Source of the DNA: Halicephalobus mephisto
Taxonomy: Eukaryota; Nematoda; Chromadorea; Rhabditida; Panagrolaimidae
Direction: 5' to 3'
Assembly (NCBI GenBank): GCA_009193035.1
Contig: SWDT01000091.1
Span: 62,001 to 126,000 of the forward strand
DNA length: 64,000 nt
Of this stretch, positions 35,746-47,730 are shown piece by piece (position 1 is the first letter of the stretch; every line of letters starts with the position of its first letter). The position numbers were made by a program, and so were the translations under genes. Below the pieces are notes generated by a model. It did not search any database. It saw nothing but the letters and a program-made list of their open reading frames with translations, and was not told where the DNA came from.

Positions 35746-37149
35746 TAATTTAGTCCAAATAATATTTAAAAAATAAAATTTTAATTTTTGAAAAATTAAT
35801 TTTTAAAAATATTTTTCAATGTATTTTAATTTTTTTTAATTTTATTATTTTTAAAATTATTTTAATTTTTGAAAAATTATTTTTAAATGTATTTTAATTT
35901 TTGAAAAATTAATTTTTAAAAATATTTTTCAATGTATTTTAATTTTTTTTAATTTTATTATTTTGAAAAATTAATTTTTAAAAATATTTTTCAATGTATT
36001 TTAATTTTTTTTAATTTTATTATTTTTAAAAATAAAATTTTAATTTTTGAAAAATTAATTTTTAAAAACAAATTTTTCAATGTATTTTAATTTTTTAAAA
36101 TTTTATTATTTTTAAAAATATTTTAATTTTATTTTTTAACATATTTTAATTTTAAAAATTTATTTTTATTCTTTTTAATTTTCTTTTTTAAAATATTTTT
36201 ATTTTTTAAAATTTATTTTTCTTTTTTGAAACATGTTTTATTTTTTTACATATTTTTAACTTTCTTTAAATTTTATTTTTTACATATTTTAAACTTTTTT
36301 TAAATTTTATTTTTTACTTTTTTTTAAATTTTATTTTTAACTTTCTTTAAATTTTATTTTTTTAACTTTTTTAAACTTTATTTTTTTTTTATTTTTAAAT
36401 AAAATATTGTAGAAAATTTAATTAAAAATTTCTATGACGACATAATGTACCTTGAAAGTTTTTCTTCATAGATCTTCCGTGTCTTAATATCTCCGTTACT
36501 AACAAAACTGACAATATATTACAAATTATAAAAAAATTAAGTTTTTTAGTCCATTTTTAGAAACTTAATTGGATGGAAAGTTCGGTCCTGACATGAATTT
36601 GGATTTCGTCATTTTTGAACATTTTCAAAAATTTTTTATTTTATTTTACAAAAAAATATTTCATTTTTTTTAAATAGGTTCTCAAAAAATAACAATTTTC
36701 AAACAAGTTACGGTAGCTTGAAATATTTTTTCGCGTCAGGACCAAAGTTGAATTTAAAGAAATTACTTTTCGAAATTTATTTTTAAAATTAAAGAAAATC
36801 TCTAAAAATAATTTTTCAAAATTAAAAAAATTTTTCTTAAATTTCTACTTTTATAATTTTTATAAATTTATTTTTTAAAAATTTTTTTTAAAATTTATTT
36901 TTTGTAATTTTTTATAAAATTCATTTTTTTTAAATTTTATTTTTTATAAAATTCATTTTTTAAAATTTATACTTTATATCTGCATGGTTATGTTTTATAA
37001 TTCATTTCCTGGTTCATTTTTTTTTTATTTTCGAAAATAAAAATGAATTTTTTAAATTTAAAATTACATCACAAAAAGCTTTTTTCGAATTCAAATCCGG
37101 ATTTTTTGGACAATGTTAAAAATGATTTTTATTTATTTTTTAATTTTTT

Positions 37150-37420
37150 AACTTCCTTTTTGAAACTGAAACGGAAAATTCTCTAAAAGCTTTTGTTCGG
37201 AAAAATCCAAACACCCTCAGGTGAAGGTTCGGAAAACTGTTTTCTGTGGACTTTGTTCAATTTCCTGTTTTTTTAAATTTATTCAAAAAATGAACGACTT
37301 CGGAGAAATAGGAAGAGGACCAAGTCGGCCAACAATAGCCGGACTTGTCTTGTCCGCGAGTAGGTCCTTGGGAAACGTCCCCCCAGGCCTCCGTCACGGT
37401 GGGTTCCGGTTCGAAAACAA
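37150..37420. other. GC-rich island in AT-rich intergenic DNA
   Basis: About 110 bp (37300-37410) of high GC, including CAAGTCGGCCAACAATAGCC and GTCCCCCCAGGCCTCCGTC, stands out sharply from its AT-rich flanks. The 79-codon plus-strand frame across it (37221-37460) has no recognisable domain. 37421-38239 is AT-rich with nothing supported. Confidence 0.4.
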
Positions 37421-38239
37421 ATTTAAATTTATGAAATTGGATTCTTTCAAGTTTTATTAAACCAATCTCAAGAATTTTAAAAATAAATTATAAAAGTTAA
37501 ATTTTAATCGAATTTTGGAAAATTTTTTAAATATTATAAAATTTAATATTTTTAGAATTTAATTAAATTTTGCAGAATCTTCAAGGAGATTCTGGAGTCT
37601 ACAGTAATCTGGATCCTGTGGATATTTTTTGAGTTTTCTAAAATTCCCCAGGGATTTCGATAATCCCATGAAGATACGTGAAATCATTAAAAATTGCAAA
37701 ATCAAAAAAATGAATTTTTAAAATCTCTCGGAAAGTTTTGGAATAATTTATAATTCAATACAAAAATTTTAATGTTTTCAAAATTGCATACAATCATCTG
37801 GAGCATTTCAGAATTTTTGAAAAGTTTTGAATTTTCTAAAATTTAGAGAATTCTGAAATATTCAAAAATTTATGAAGTTTTTAGAATTTTGTTGAATTAT
37901 TTCGAAATTAAATGAAGAAATTTAAATTTTCAAGAATCTCAAACATTTTCAGAATTTTCTAAAATTAAAAAAAACTTTAAAATTCAATAATGTTAAAAAT
38001 TAAAAATTTTTTTGAAGGTTTCCAGAATCCCTTGAAGATTTTTAAACCCTTCGAAAATCTTATTAAAACTTCTGAAATCATTTAAAACCTTCGATTTTTA
38101 ATCTTCTAAAATCTGAAAATTCGTGTCGAAATAATTTTATAAAATTATTGATTTTTACTTTTTTAAATTGTGATTAGTTTCTTGGAAAAAGTATTTTAAA
38201 GAAAATTTACTTTTATTACGCACAAAAGGGCATATTAGA

Positions 38240-39130
38240 ACTTCTATGATGTGTGAGATACGTTATATTTAATAATCGATATATTAAATACAATGGACTG
38301 ATGTCATGCTCAATGTGTCGATGAATTGAATATACTGCATTCAATACATCAAAACTGTTTTAATATATCAATACATTAAGTGTGATACCGATGTATTATA
38401 TTCAACTTATTGATATATAGTCGAACTTGGATATAAGGTACCCCCATGGGGCTGGGGAGAGCGTATGTTATAAGAAAGGATATGTTATAACGGGGATAAA
38501 TTTGCAGGCAGATTAATCAGACTCATTCACTCAGATCGTATGCTATAACAAGAGATATGTTATAGTTGGATATGTTATAAAAAAGAATATATTACAGTGG
38601 GGGTCAATTTGCAGGCAGACTAACCAAACTCACTCACTCAGATCGTATGCTATAACAAGAGATATGTTATAGTGGGAGTATCTTATATCCGAGTTCTACT
38701 GTATATTAATTACAATGCATCTAAGCCATACATAATGTGTTGATACATTATATCAATATGTCGATACATTAAGTATGATATCGGTGTATCATGTTCAATT
38801 CATTGGTATATTGAATACAGTTCATCGATGTTACACTAAATGCATCGGTACATTGAACATAATTTGTCCAATACGTCAGAATCATTTTAGTATATTCATA
38901 TATTATATGCCATGTATCGATACATTGAATCGATATTGGTACATTGTATTTAGTGTACCAATGCATTGAATATAATGCCTTTGATACATCTGAACCGTTT
39001 CAATGTCTTGATATACTACATACAATACACCGATATTAATTTAATATATCGACATATTGAGTATGATGTATCCAATACATCAAAGCTGTTTTAGTGTATC
39101 TATATATTATATACCATCTACTCATTTTTG
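38240..39130. repeat. Degenerate satellite with 'gatacatt' and 'tatgttata' units
   Basis: Loose repetitions of CAATACATCGATATATTGA-like words, many near-palindromic, which is why both strands show open frames at 38769-38969. Embedded at 38440-38690 is a duplicated ~125-bp block (TTTGCAGGCAGATTAATCAG, CTCACTCAGATCGTATGCTA, ACAAGAGATATGTTATAG). Confidence 0.7.
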
Positions 39131-39589
39131 TGTGTATTAGTAAAGAAATAAAAGAATATTAATTAAAAAGTTTATTTTTGTTAAATCCTACTTTATTGTT
39201 CACTGTCTCTGAAAATTCGTCATTTTTACAACTTTAGTAATTCTATTTTTCCAAAAGCCAATCTCACGGAAACCAAAGACTACTTTTAAAAAAATTAAGT
39301 AAAAGTGCAATTAATTTTCTCCGACAAGAATGCCTAATTTATTTTTAAATTATTGATTTTTAAAATTTTAAAGGAAATTACACAGTATAAATTTAATTTA
39401 ATTTAAATTTTCAATGAAATCGTAGTTTGTGAGATAACTGAGGTGGTATTTAAGGAAAGCCAAGCCTTGACTAAAAGTAAATAGCTATTTTTTTCCCATG
39501 GATTAATGCTAATTCCGATAAGCTAGAAATCTAGAAGAACAAATTCTTCCAAACATAGATTGGATATTCAATTTGAACCGGATTGGATG

Positions 39590-40130
39590 GAATAGTTGTT
39601 TCTTATCTCTTCAGCTTTGTACTCACTGTCTTCTATCTTTACTATTCTGTTTTCTAACTTACATCCTCTAACTAGTTATCTCCTACTTTCTACTTTCCTC
39701 TCTTTCTCCTACCTCCTACTATTCTGTCTTTTAATTCCCCTTGCTACTCTCCTAATTCCATGTCTCATGTTTTCTACTTCCCTAATTAACTGTCTCCTAC
39801 TTCTTTCCTGATTACATGTCTTCCACTCCTTCCTCATTTCTTAACTCCCTATCTCTTACCCCCCACTTCCCTAACTATATCTTCTACCCTCTATTTTCCT
39901 GTCTTTCACTCCTTCTCCTTTAACTTCTACGCCCTCTTCCTCACTTCTACCTACTGTCCCCTACTTCCTACGCCTACTTTTCAAACTTTTACCTCCTACT
40001 TTTCTATTTCCTACTTTACTATCTCCTACTACATCTCTTTCAACTCTTATCTGCTACCATTTACTCCTCTCTCTTCCTCTTCCTCTGTTCTACTTCCTAC
40101 CCCCTACTCCCTTGCCCTTTTATCTTCCTT
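39590..40130 (+). repeat. ~540-bp pyrimidine-rich tract
   Basis: The plus strand is dominated by C and T in CTACTTCCTA / CTCCTAC-type words, with few purines apart from isolated A. An open frame at 39596-39811 (Leu/Ser-rich) is a compositional by-product. 39131-39589 and 40131-40617 show no gene. Confidence 0.8.
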
Positions 40131-40617
40131 CTAAATAACTATAAATAGCTTTTTTAAATAAAAAATGAATTATTTTTCATGCTTAGACACGTGTGTTTTT
40201 TATTTTCACTCGAGAGTTCTAATTTTTATTTTCTAAGAAATGAATAATGGTTTCAAATAATATTTGATATATTTTTTATTAGGAACTTAATTTTTGGTCT
40301 TTTAGAAGATCATATAGATAATGGATATTTTCTACAAAATCCAAAAATCTATCAATTATTTTTAGTTTATAATGTATTTTTTATGTAATTTTTAAAAATT
40401 ATTAATTTTTTAACATTAATTTTGAGAGTTCAATTTTGTATCTATTATTTAATTTTAAATATTTTTGTAACAGTTTGTTAGTGAAATTTTAATTCAAACA
40501 TCCCTTGGTTTTAATCTTTTTTCTCACCGAGAAAACTTGTACTTGACGTCATTATCTCTTCATTATTGCAAACTTTCAAGAATTTTATAATTATAAATTT
40601 TAAAAAATAGTGGTTCA

Positions 40618-40790
40618 TATTATCAAAGTTAATAGTCAAAGTTCGAAATCAAAGTTAATAGTCAAAGTTTGACATCAAAATTTGAACTTTTCGTTCTAAA
40701 ATATAACTTAAGTCATGTTTTCATTCGAAAAATCCAGATATTAATTTCTATCATTTTTGATAATTTTGAAATAGAAAAATTCATAAATGT
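40618..40790 (-). repeat. Dispersed repeat upstream of the potassium channel
   Basis: Inverted relative of 23100-23420 in the papilin intron: AGTCAAAGTT minisatellite units, then ACATGACTTAAGTTATATT (read on the minus strand) and a TGATAGAAATTAATAT box. Confidence 0.65.
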
Positions 40791-40873
40791 TGTTTTATTA
40801 CGGAGAATCCAAATTTCGACCTTGAACTTTGATCATCAACTTTGGCAATGCGGAGTACAGAATTCTCGAAATT

Positions 40874-43800
40874 ATGAATAATGTTTCAACCTTTGTTACT
40901 TTAGCTCTTAGACCGTATCGTGACCGATCAGTAGACGAAGACGAATTTCGAAATAAAACAGAAAGGAAAAGGTCAGGCAGAGGGTACGGTATTGCCCTCA
41001 CCGACGACGCCACGGCGAGACAAAGGTTCCACATGAGACGACGGGTACTGTATAAGAGAAACAAGGTGAATTAGTTCTAAACTGAGTTATAATCGAAATT
41101 ATTATTCATTCAGATCTGCGATTGGAGTGTCTATGTCGCCATCACGGGACTCTTCATCGCCATCGTCGACGTCGAGATGCTTGTTGACGTAGACACGAAG
41201 AAGAACAAAGCAGTAAGTCTTGGAAATTCCTCAAGTTTCAATTTTGTTTTCGAATTTTGAATAATCTCACTTTCAATCAATCAAATACTGGTGCAAATAG
41301 TACGAAATACTCGGACAAAAAATCAAGATTTAAAATCACCACAATTCAATAAACATTTAACAAATTTTAATAGTTCTCCTTTATTTTTCTCCTTTTTTTC
41401 TTCAGCGTTTGTTCCGCCTATCGCAGGATCTGCTTTACAATATCAAACGGTACAATTACAAACATAAGATACTAGGGAACTAAACGCCTAATTCCTTGCG
41501 CCATTGTAGCGTGAGATATCCACTGATGCGACCTCCTTAATAGTTCTCCTTTATTAATTTCAAATAATCTTCTTAGTTTGTTTGTAACCAAGAAATATTT
41601 TAAAATTAGAGTACAATACCTTTAAAACATTAAGGGAACACTTTTCACTTTTTAGAAGTAAAATGAAGTTTATAACGAAATGCCAAGACTTGAAGCTATT
41701 GTTAAAAGACAAAATGAGCACTTTTCGTTCTTTAGAAATAAGTGAAAAGAAATTTTATAATGAAATATCAAGGTTTTAAATCAGCGTTACAACATCAGGG
41801 GAACACTTTTTGCTCTTTAAAAGTGGGTAAAAAAAGCCTCATGAATCACTTTTTACTTCTACCAACTTTGGTCTATCTTTTATCTATTACATATTAGACG
41901 TAATAGGCACTATATTTGCATAACTATAAAATAACACAGAAGACAATAATATAAACGAATGAAGGCCCAAAGTCCGTAGTTCTCTATTTCCGAAATAGTA
42001 ATTCGTCCTGGTCTGTCTCTGCTGTATAGTAGAGTCGAATCTAACATTCTACAACAATCTACTAAATACCAAAATTCGAAATAGTGTCAAATTTACTCTA
42101 TTATTCACATCGGAATCAAAATTGAACAACTCGATTTTTTAAAATTGAAATTTAAAATAATAATCAAATTTCACTATCATCAGAAACAATCACTATTTAA
42201 AATTCTGAATAAATTTATATAAATTTAAAGTCAATCCGAGATAAATTTTATATAGTTGAGTATTTTCCTTTTTAAAAACTCCAGTTCTAAATAACATTTC
42301 TAAAATCAAAATCAAATACTATTTGAAGGTTTATAGAAGTATATTGTGATTTTTTTTTGCAAAATTTTCCTTAAAAATATTAAAATTACAACGTGAAAAT
42401 TATTTATTTTTAAATCATAATTTCCAGGCTTTGGCATTGTCGTTTTGCCTCAGATTCTTCAACATCGCTCTGACCCTAATTCTAGACTTTCTGATTGTTT
42501 GTTATCATGTTTTTGATCTCCAAGTGATGTCCGCAGACACTGGTCACAACACTATCCATCTTGGGTTTGCGTCCGTTAAAAGATGCAAAATGGCTCTGGA
42601 ACTCCTCATCTGCTCCATCTGCCCGATTCCTTGTACAGGAACGATTGAATGGCCAGTTCTGTCTTCTCCAATCATGAGCATGAGGAAGGCTCATGTCCCT
42701 CTCCACGTGATACTCACGCTTCCGATGTTTCTGAGGCTGTACCTGGTGGCAAGATACATTGTTATTCACAGTTTTACTGTCAAAGATGCTGCTACAAGAG
42801 CTATAGCTTCATTAAATCAGATATCTGTGGATTTCCCATACGTGCTGAAAACGTTGATATGCGAAAAACCGATGACAGTAGTTCTGGTCTCTGGATTGAC
42901 TTTCTGGGCTACAGTGAGCTGGATGTTGACACAATGTGAGAGGTAAGGTATTCACCCTCATGATTCAATACATCAATTAAAAAATCATTAAAAAACAAAA
43001 GTCGCGTGACTAATATTAAACTTTCGTCATTCAATTTCCATCCAGAACCACAAAAAATAATTTTTTGAAGGATTTTTAACCTAGTTTTGGAGAGAAATTA
43101 CTTGTAAAAGATAACAAAGTGTTGTTTACGATTTACTACGATTATAAAAATACTTTGTTTTCTATGTTATTTAACTATGAATCTCCTTAGGTACGCTACA
43201 GGCAACATCCACTCCAACGCTCATTATCTCCTGGATTATGCTTGGTTTGAGGCCGTCACGTTCTTCTCCATAGGTTACGGTGACATCCAAGTCGAGACCT
43301 ACTGCGGAAGATCCTTGGCCATATTTACTGGTATTGTTGTAAGTATAAAAACACTGCATTTAATTCCCCTAACCTTCCTCGATTCCAGGGTAACATCACT
43401 TCTTCTTTGATTACTGTACTCTTGGGACAGAGGATGTTGCTTTCATTGTCAGAAAAAAGGGTGAATCAAGTGATTGCTGAATCCCAGTTAAATATCCTCA
43501 ACAGAAACGCCGCTGCAAAGGTCCTCCAGTGGACGTGGAGAACTATTTGTTGGAAAAGAAAGGTACTAAATGAGATAGAGGAGACACAGAGAAGGAAGAC
43601 AACAATGTTGTACTTGAGGGTTGCTCAAAGGAATCTCCTCCAAGCAGTTTTGAAGTTAGTTTTTGTTAATATTCAAAAACACAGTATTTCCCATAGATTA
43701 CGGTCACTTGTAATTTTGCACATAAGGGAGTTGCCTAAAATATGTAAGGCTTACAGGGGGAAGGGGGTCCCAGAAAAGTACCATCTAAACCTTACACATT

Positions 43801-44566
43801 TTAGACAAGCTCCCTTATAGATTATTTTAGCTTTTTTTAATTTAGAGATCTTGTCTAAGTATATAAGGCTTACATAATGCTTTTCTAGGATCCCCTCCCC
43901 CTGTAAGCCTTACATATTTTAGGCAAACTCCTTAATGGGTATCTTCAAAATAGTTTTAAATTCAACAAGAAATTTAAACAGAATTTTGAAATAGTTAAAA
44001 TTCAAAAATTTTTCCATCATTGATGTTTTGGATTTTCCTTTTTAGACAGAAATTGCTATTTTTAATTATGGAAATTTACATATCAAGTTGAATGAATAAA
44101 GAAAAAAATATGCACAAAATAAGACAAAATAAAAATACAGTATATTTTGAATTTTCAGAATCAATATAGATGAAATTTAATAAGATCCCAAAATACTTGA
44201 TAAAATCTGTTTTGAATTTTGCCTAATATATCCCAAATTATGTGATTATAATCCGTAAAAAATATCTGCAATTTTTTTGTTCTAAGAAAATTTTAAATTT
44301 AAACTATTACGAAATAATACTTTATTTTCAGTTTTCGAAAATGTCGATGGAAACTTCGACTAAAGATTGAAGAAGAAGATGACGCTATCGCCATCAAAAG
44401 AGCCTTCAATGAGACGGAAGACAGGTTAAAGGGACTTCGCCAACGGCAAAGTCAAGTGGGAGCTAGATTAGCTGCCTTGATAAGCCACGTGGACAGGTTG
44501 ACCGATATGGTAAATGTAAAAATTGGAAAAGAAGTTATCAATGGAACTTCTCAGTTGCAATTTTAA
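40874..44566 (+). CDS. Small-conductance Ca2+-activated K+ channel (SK/KCNL family)
   Basis: Plasma-membrane tetrameric K+ channel gated by calmodulin. Exons: 40874-41065, 41114-41212, 42428-42942, 43191-43338, 43389-43654, 44332-44566; frame is kept and gives 484 aa. TM1 is in exon 2. Exon 3 carries S2-S5 with the family-typical stretch PMFLRLYLVARYIVIHS and ATRAIASLNQIS. The pore reads FFSIGYGDIQVETYCG with selectivity filter GYG at 297-299. After S6, exon 5 has the calmodulin-binding region (EKRVNQVIAESQL, NAAAKVLQWTW), and exon 6 a coiled-coil tail. The N-terminal region before TM1 is short (64 aa). C. elegans has four kcnl genes; I cannot decide which one this matches. A possible donor at GATATG|GTAAATG (44510) could give another C terminus. 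Confidence 0.92.
41367..41555 (-). mobile_element. Retroposed short element with 19-bp target duplications
   Basis: A ~151-bp insert (41386-41536) in channel intron 2 is bounded by perfect direct repeats TTAATAGTTCTCCTTTATT at 41367-41385 and 41537-41555. Read on the minus strand, it starts GGAGGTCGCATCAGTGG, is GC-richer than the intron, and ends in an A-rich tail (GAAGAAAAAAAGGAGAAA) before the second repeat. A long target duplication plus a 3' A-rich tail is the mark of LINE-driven retroposition, so a SINE or a retroposed small RNA is likely. I do not recognise the parent RNA. Confidence 0.65.
43723..43936. repeat. Palindromic repeat, copy 1 (channel intron 5)
   Basis: Four alternating inverted units of TAAGGGAGTTGCCTAAAATA and GTAAGGCTTACAGGGGG, forming two adjacent hairpins. 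A second copy with the same layout lies at 45446-45653. Confidence 0.75.
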
Positions 44567-44869
44567 CGGGCATATTTCCGAAATTACAAAATAAAGTTTA
44601 AATTCAACATCAGATAAGAAATATTCAAATGTAAAAATTATATCAACCAAAGTAAATCCGGTTTAAAACAATAAAATTAACTATACGGAGAAAATTGAAA
44701 ACATGTAGTTCTTCGTTTTCACACACGAAAAAGTTGTAACTTTTGGCTTTGTAACTGTTGTATTTGCCACTCCGAGTGACTCATGTCTAGATGATGAAGT
44801 CGATACTCGAAGAAAAGATTTATATAATAGATGCCTTAGGCACAATACAAAATACTCTGTCGCACTCGG

Positions 44870-45130
44870 TACAAACAAACATAATAACTCCCCGCCAAGA
44901 GGAACTGTATGTTCCTTTCTCAGTGTTAAGGGAATCCGTTCGGAACCAAATATTCCCTTATCGGTGCGAAAATAATCCGTTCGGGACCAAACACTTCTCA
45001 GTGTTAAGGGAATCCGTTCGGGACCAAACACTCCCTTGTCGGTAAGAAAATAATCCGTTCGGGACCAAACACTCCTTCTCAGTGTTAAGGGAATCCATTC
45101 GGGACCAAACACTCCTTTGTCGGTTGCGCT
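44870..45130. repeat. ~78-bp tandem repeat
   Basis: Units contain CTCAGTGTTAAGGGAATCCG, TTCGGGACCAAACACTCC and TCGGTAAGAAAATAATCCG. Because 78 is a multiple of 3, a minus-strand frame (44681-45193) stays open with a repeating VFGPERIPLTLR pattern. I treat that as repeat-derived. Confidence 0.75.
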
Positions 45131-45445
45131 TCCCATTAAGGATAGGGTATCCAATTTAACAGTAATAATTGCGGAATATAACATAATAGTCACATTTTTC
45201 GTGAATACTTGGCATTTGTGACGGAACTATAACTTAATAATGACGATTTTCGTTTGTTACTATGCCAAAAGTTACGCTTCGTTTTGTATACAGGATCCTA
45301 AATCTAAAGTTTTATCAGTAAATTATCTGTGCATGAAAATTCTATACCCTGTGTTTTATATTCTCATCAGAAGATCAATTCACAGATCGTGATAGTTATT
45401 TGAGTAGAATTTCCTAATAATTTTTCATGATCCTGCTTCTAATAA

Positions 45446-45653
45446 GGGAGCTTGCCTGAAATTTATAAGGCTTACAGGGGGGTCTCAGAAAAGCATCATG
45501 TAAGCCTTACACATTTTAGACAAGCTCTCTAAATTTTAAAAAAGCTAAAATAACCTATAAGGGAGCTTATCTAAAATATATAAGACTTACATGGTGCTTT
45601 TCTAGGACCCCCTCTCCTTGTAAGCCTTACATATTTTAGACAAGCTCCCTAAG
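45446..45653. repeat. Palindromic repeat, copy 2
   Basis: Same family as 43723-43936: AAGGGAGCTTGCCTGAAATT and inverted partners TTTTAGACAAGCTCCCT with internal GTAAGCCTTACA. 45654-46273 holds no gene I can support. Confidence 0.75.
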
Positions 45654-46273
45654 ACATGATTTGCAGCTTTTATTTTATCGTCATTTCTAAGAACTTTAAT
45701 GATCATTAAAATTATAAAATTCAATCAAGATATTGAGTATCTGGATAGCAACTGACGATTACGATTGGTGAACTTCAGAATCCTTTTTAGAGTATAATTT
45801 CAGAAATCTGTGGTTGGAAAGAAGTTGGAGATACAGAAGAGTCGGTAGTACTCAAATACTAGATTGGTTATACTCCATCTACCAGCTGTATGAGATTCTC
45901 AAAATCGAAACTTTTTTATCTTAATTTCGAAAGTCAACTCTCGAGTTCAATCCCGAATTCGGAGTATATACGTTCTACTACCTTAATCCTTATATTTTGT
46001 ATTCAAATCTAAGAACAGTTATAATTTTGTGCCAAAAAATTTAACGTAGAATGACTGTTTAATTGAAATTATAAATTTTCTTTTCACTTTATTCCTACGT
46101 TGTTGAAATCTGTAATTTTCCATATATTTATTACACTAATCTTTAAAGAAATTTTAATACAATAAAAACTAACAGTAAAGTTGTTTCTAGTTTTCTGAAT
46201 CTTCCCATGATACATACCGTTTTGAGATCAGTATCTGAAAAGATTCTTTTTTAGCGTTGTTACGGACATCTGT

Positions 46274-47401
46274 CTATTTAAAGTGATTTTTCCTTCGGAA
46301 TGGACTACGACTTGGTTTTTGATGCTTTTGAGTAGTAGTCCACAGATTTACTTGCTGGTGTGTCCCATCCATGTGAATATTGACTATGTGATTATTATTA
46401 CTTGGACTAACATGATTTATTTTCTTATGTCTTGATACTAAACTTATGATGAAAATTCTGTAAGGTGTAATCGCAATCAAGGTAACTATGTTATCAAAAA
46501 TAGGAAAAGACCAAATAAAAATAAATGGAACAAGCAAGAAACCAGGAGAAACATCTAATAATCCTCCAATAAATAATGATATTGATGGAAGAACTATGAG
46601 AATGCTCATTGACAGACATTGGAAAATAAGAAAACGGAAAAGCATCAAGTGATTTGTACGAGTTATCTTTGCTCGAATTAGTACGAATTTTCTGATTTTC
46701 CTTACACAGAGAACAAAGAATACGGTACAAACGATGAAATAGAGGACTGCAAAAGGAGCAATAAAGAGAACTGGATAAGAGACCTTACTCACATCTATAG
46801 AGATTAAAACTTGCTGTTGTTTCAACAAATCTTCTCCAATGATGTATCGCTTGATGAGTACTGTAGTTTCCTCTGCAGATCTCAGTAATTTTCCATAGCA
46901 AATGTAATAACTTAAAACTACACCGATGTACATATACAGGAACCCAGTAAGTGAAACATAAAAAACTGGTTTTTGATAAAATGGAATCCCTATCTTTATA
47001 GTATTGCTCATAGCAATTAATCTTTCAATTAACATACACATAAAGCAAATAAGTACTCCTATAATAGAAAATAATAGTATGAATCCCAATATCAAAGTAG
47101 TAGATTCGTTCATTGGGTAAAGTAGTCCTTGAGGAAACAATATTAAATAAACAGGAATTATCACTGGCTTCAAAAATAATATACATAATTCAAACACAGC
47201 ATTGCAGAAAGTGTAAAGTAGTAGATAAATTTTAAACCTTTGCATGGACGGAGGACTCAGAAAATAAACTATGAAGAAGACGATAATCGAAAGCACAACT
47301 CCAAATATGCTGATTACCGACATTACTATCCTGAACCATTCTGTTGCTGAAGTGGAATAGACTTTATCCTGTACTAACGTTGGAAATTCAGGGTTCGTCA
47401 T
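46274..47401 (-). CDS. Intronless seven-TM chemoreceptor (Srh/Sri-like, Str superfamily)
   Basis: A single uninterrupted frame of 375 aa from ATG at 47401. Seven hydrophobic segments are visible: near residues 22-48, 58-85, 100-128, 148-170, 210-235, 250-282 and 288-320. The seventh ends in the ITPYR motif typical of nematode Srh-type receptors, followed by a basic, Ser/His/Asn-rich cytoplasmic tail. PPSMQRFKIYLLLYTFCNA after TM1 also fits this superfamily. Such proteins are expected in sensory cilia as chemoreceptors; the ligand is unknown. Genes of this class normally have several introns, so an intronless copy is unusual. An SL1 spliced-leader sequence lies 330 bp upstream on the same strand (47731-47752). 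No in-frame stop or frameshift is seen. Confidence 0.8.
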   Translation of the reverse strand: MTNPEFPTLVQDKVYSTSATEWFRIVMSVISIFGVVLSIIVFFIVYFLSPPSMQRFKIYLLLYTFCNAVFELCILFLKPVIIPVYLILFPQGLLYPMNESTTLILGFILLFSIIGVLICFMCMLIERLIAMSNTIKIGIPFYQKPVFYVSLTGFLYMYIGVVLSYYICYGKLLRSAEETTVLIKRYIIGEDLLKQQQVLISIDVSKVSYPVLFIAPFAVLYFIVCTVFFVLCVRKIRKFVLIRAKITRTNHLMLFRFLIFQCLSMSILIVLPSISLFIGGLLDVSPGFLLVPFIFIWSFPIFDNIVTLIAITPYRIFIISLVSRHKKINHVSPSNNNHIVNIHMDGTHQQVNLWTTTQKHQKPSRSPFRRKNHFK

Positions 47402-47730
47402 TTTTAAACAGCAATTTGGAATAAACCAATTTCGTTTTTAATCAAAGTACAGGTGAAAATTAAACGAATATAAAAAATACTCTTTGGTTGATAATAATTT
47501 AAAAAAACGAATTAATTTATGTTAAAGGATCACTTGTGTGTATTAATATTAAGTGAATAGAGTAATAATTGTTGGATTTTCTACTTATAAAATCTAATTA
47601 CCTAACTGGACTTAGTGATTCCGTTGCAATTTATGATAAAATACAATTTCGACATATTACTATATTGTAGTTGATAGAATAAAAGCAGTAATCCTTCTTA
47701 CTGTTGATTTGTATCAGTCTCTTCATTGTC

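Noticed and set aside
38769..38969. Open frames on both strands
   Set aside because: Produced by near-palindromic satellite words, not by coding constraint.
44681..45193. 170-codon minus-strand frame with VFGPERIPLTLR repeats
   Set aside because: The 78-bp tandem unit is a multiple of three, which keeps a frame open by chance; no start context or homology.
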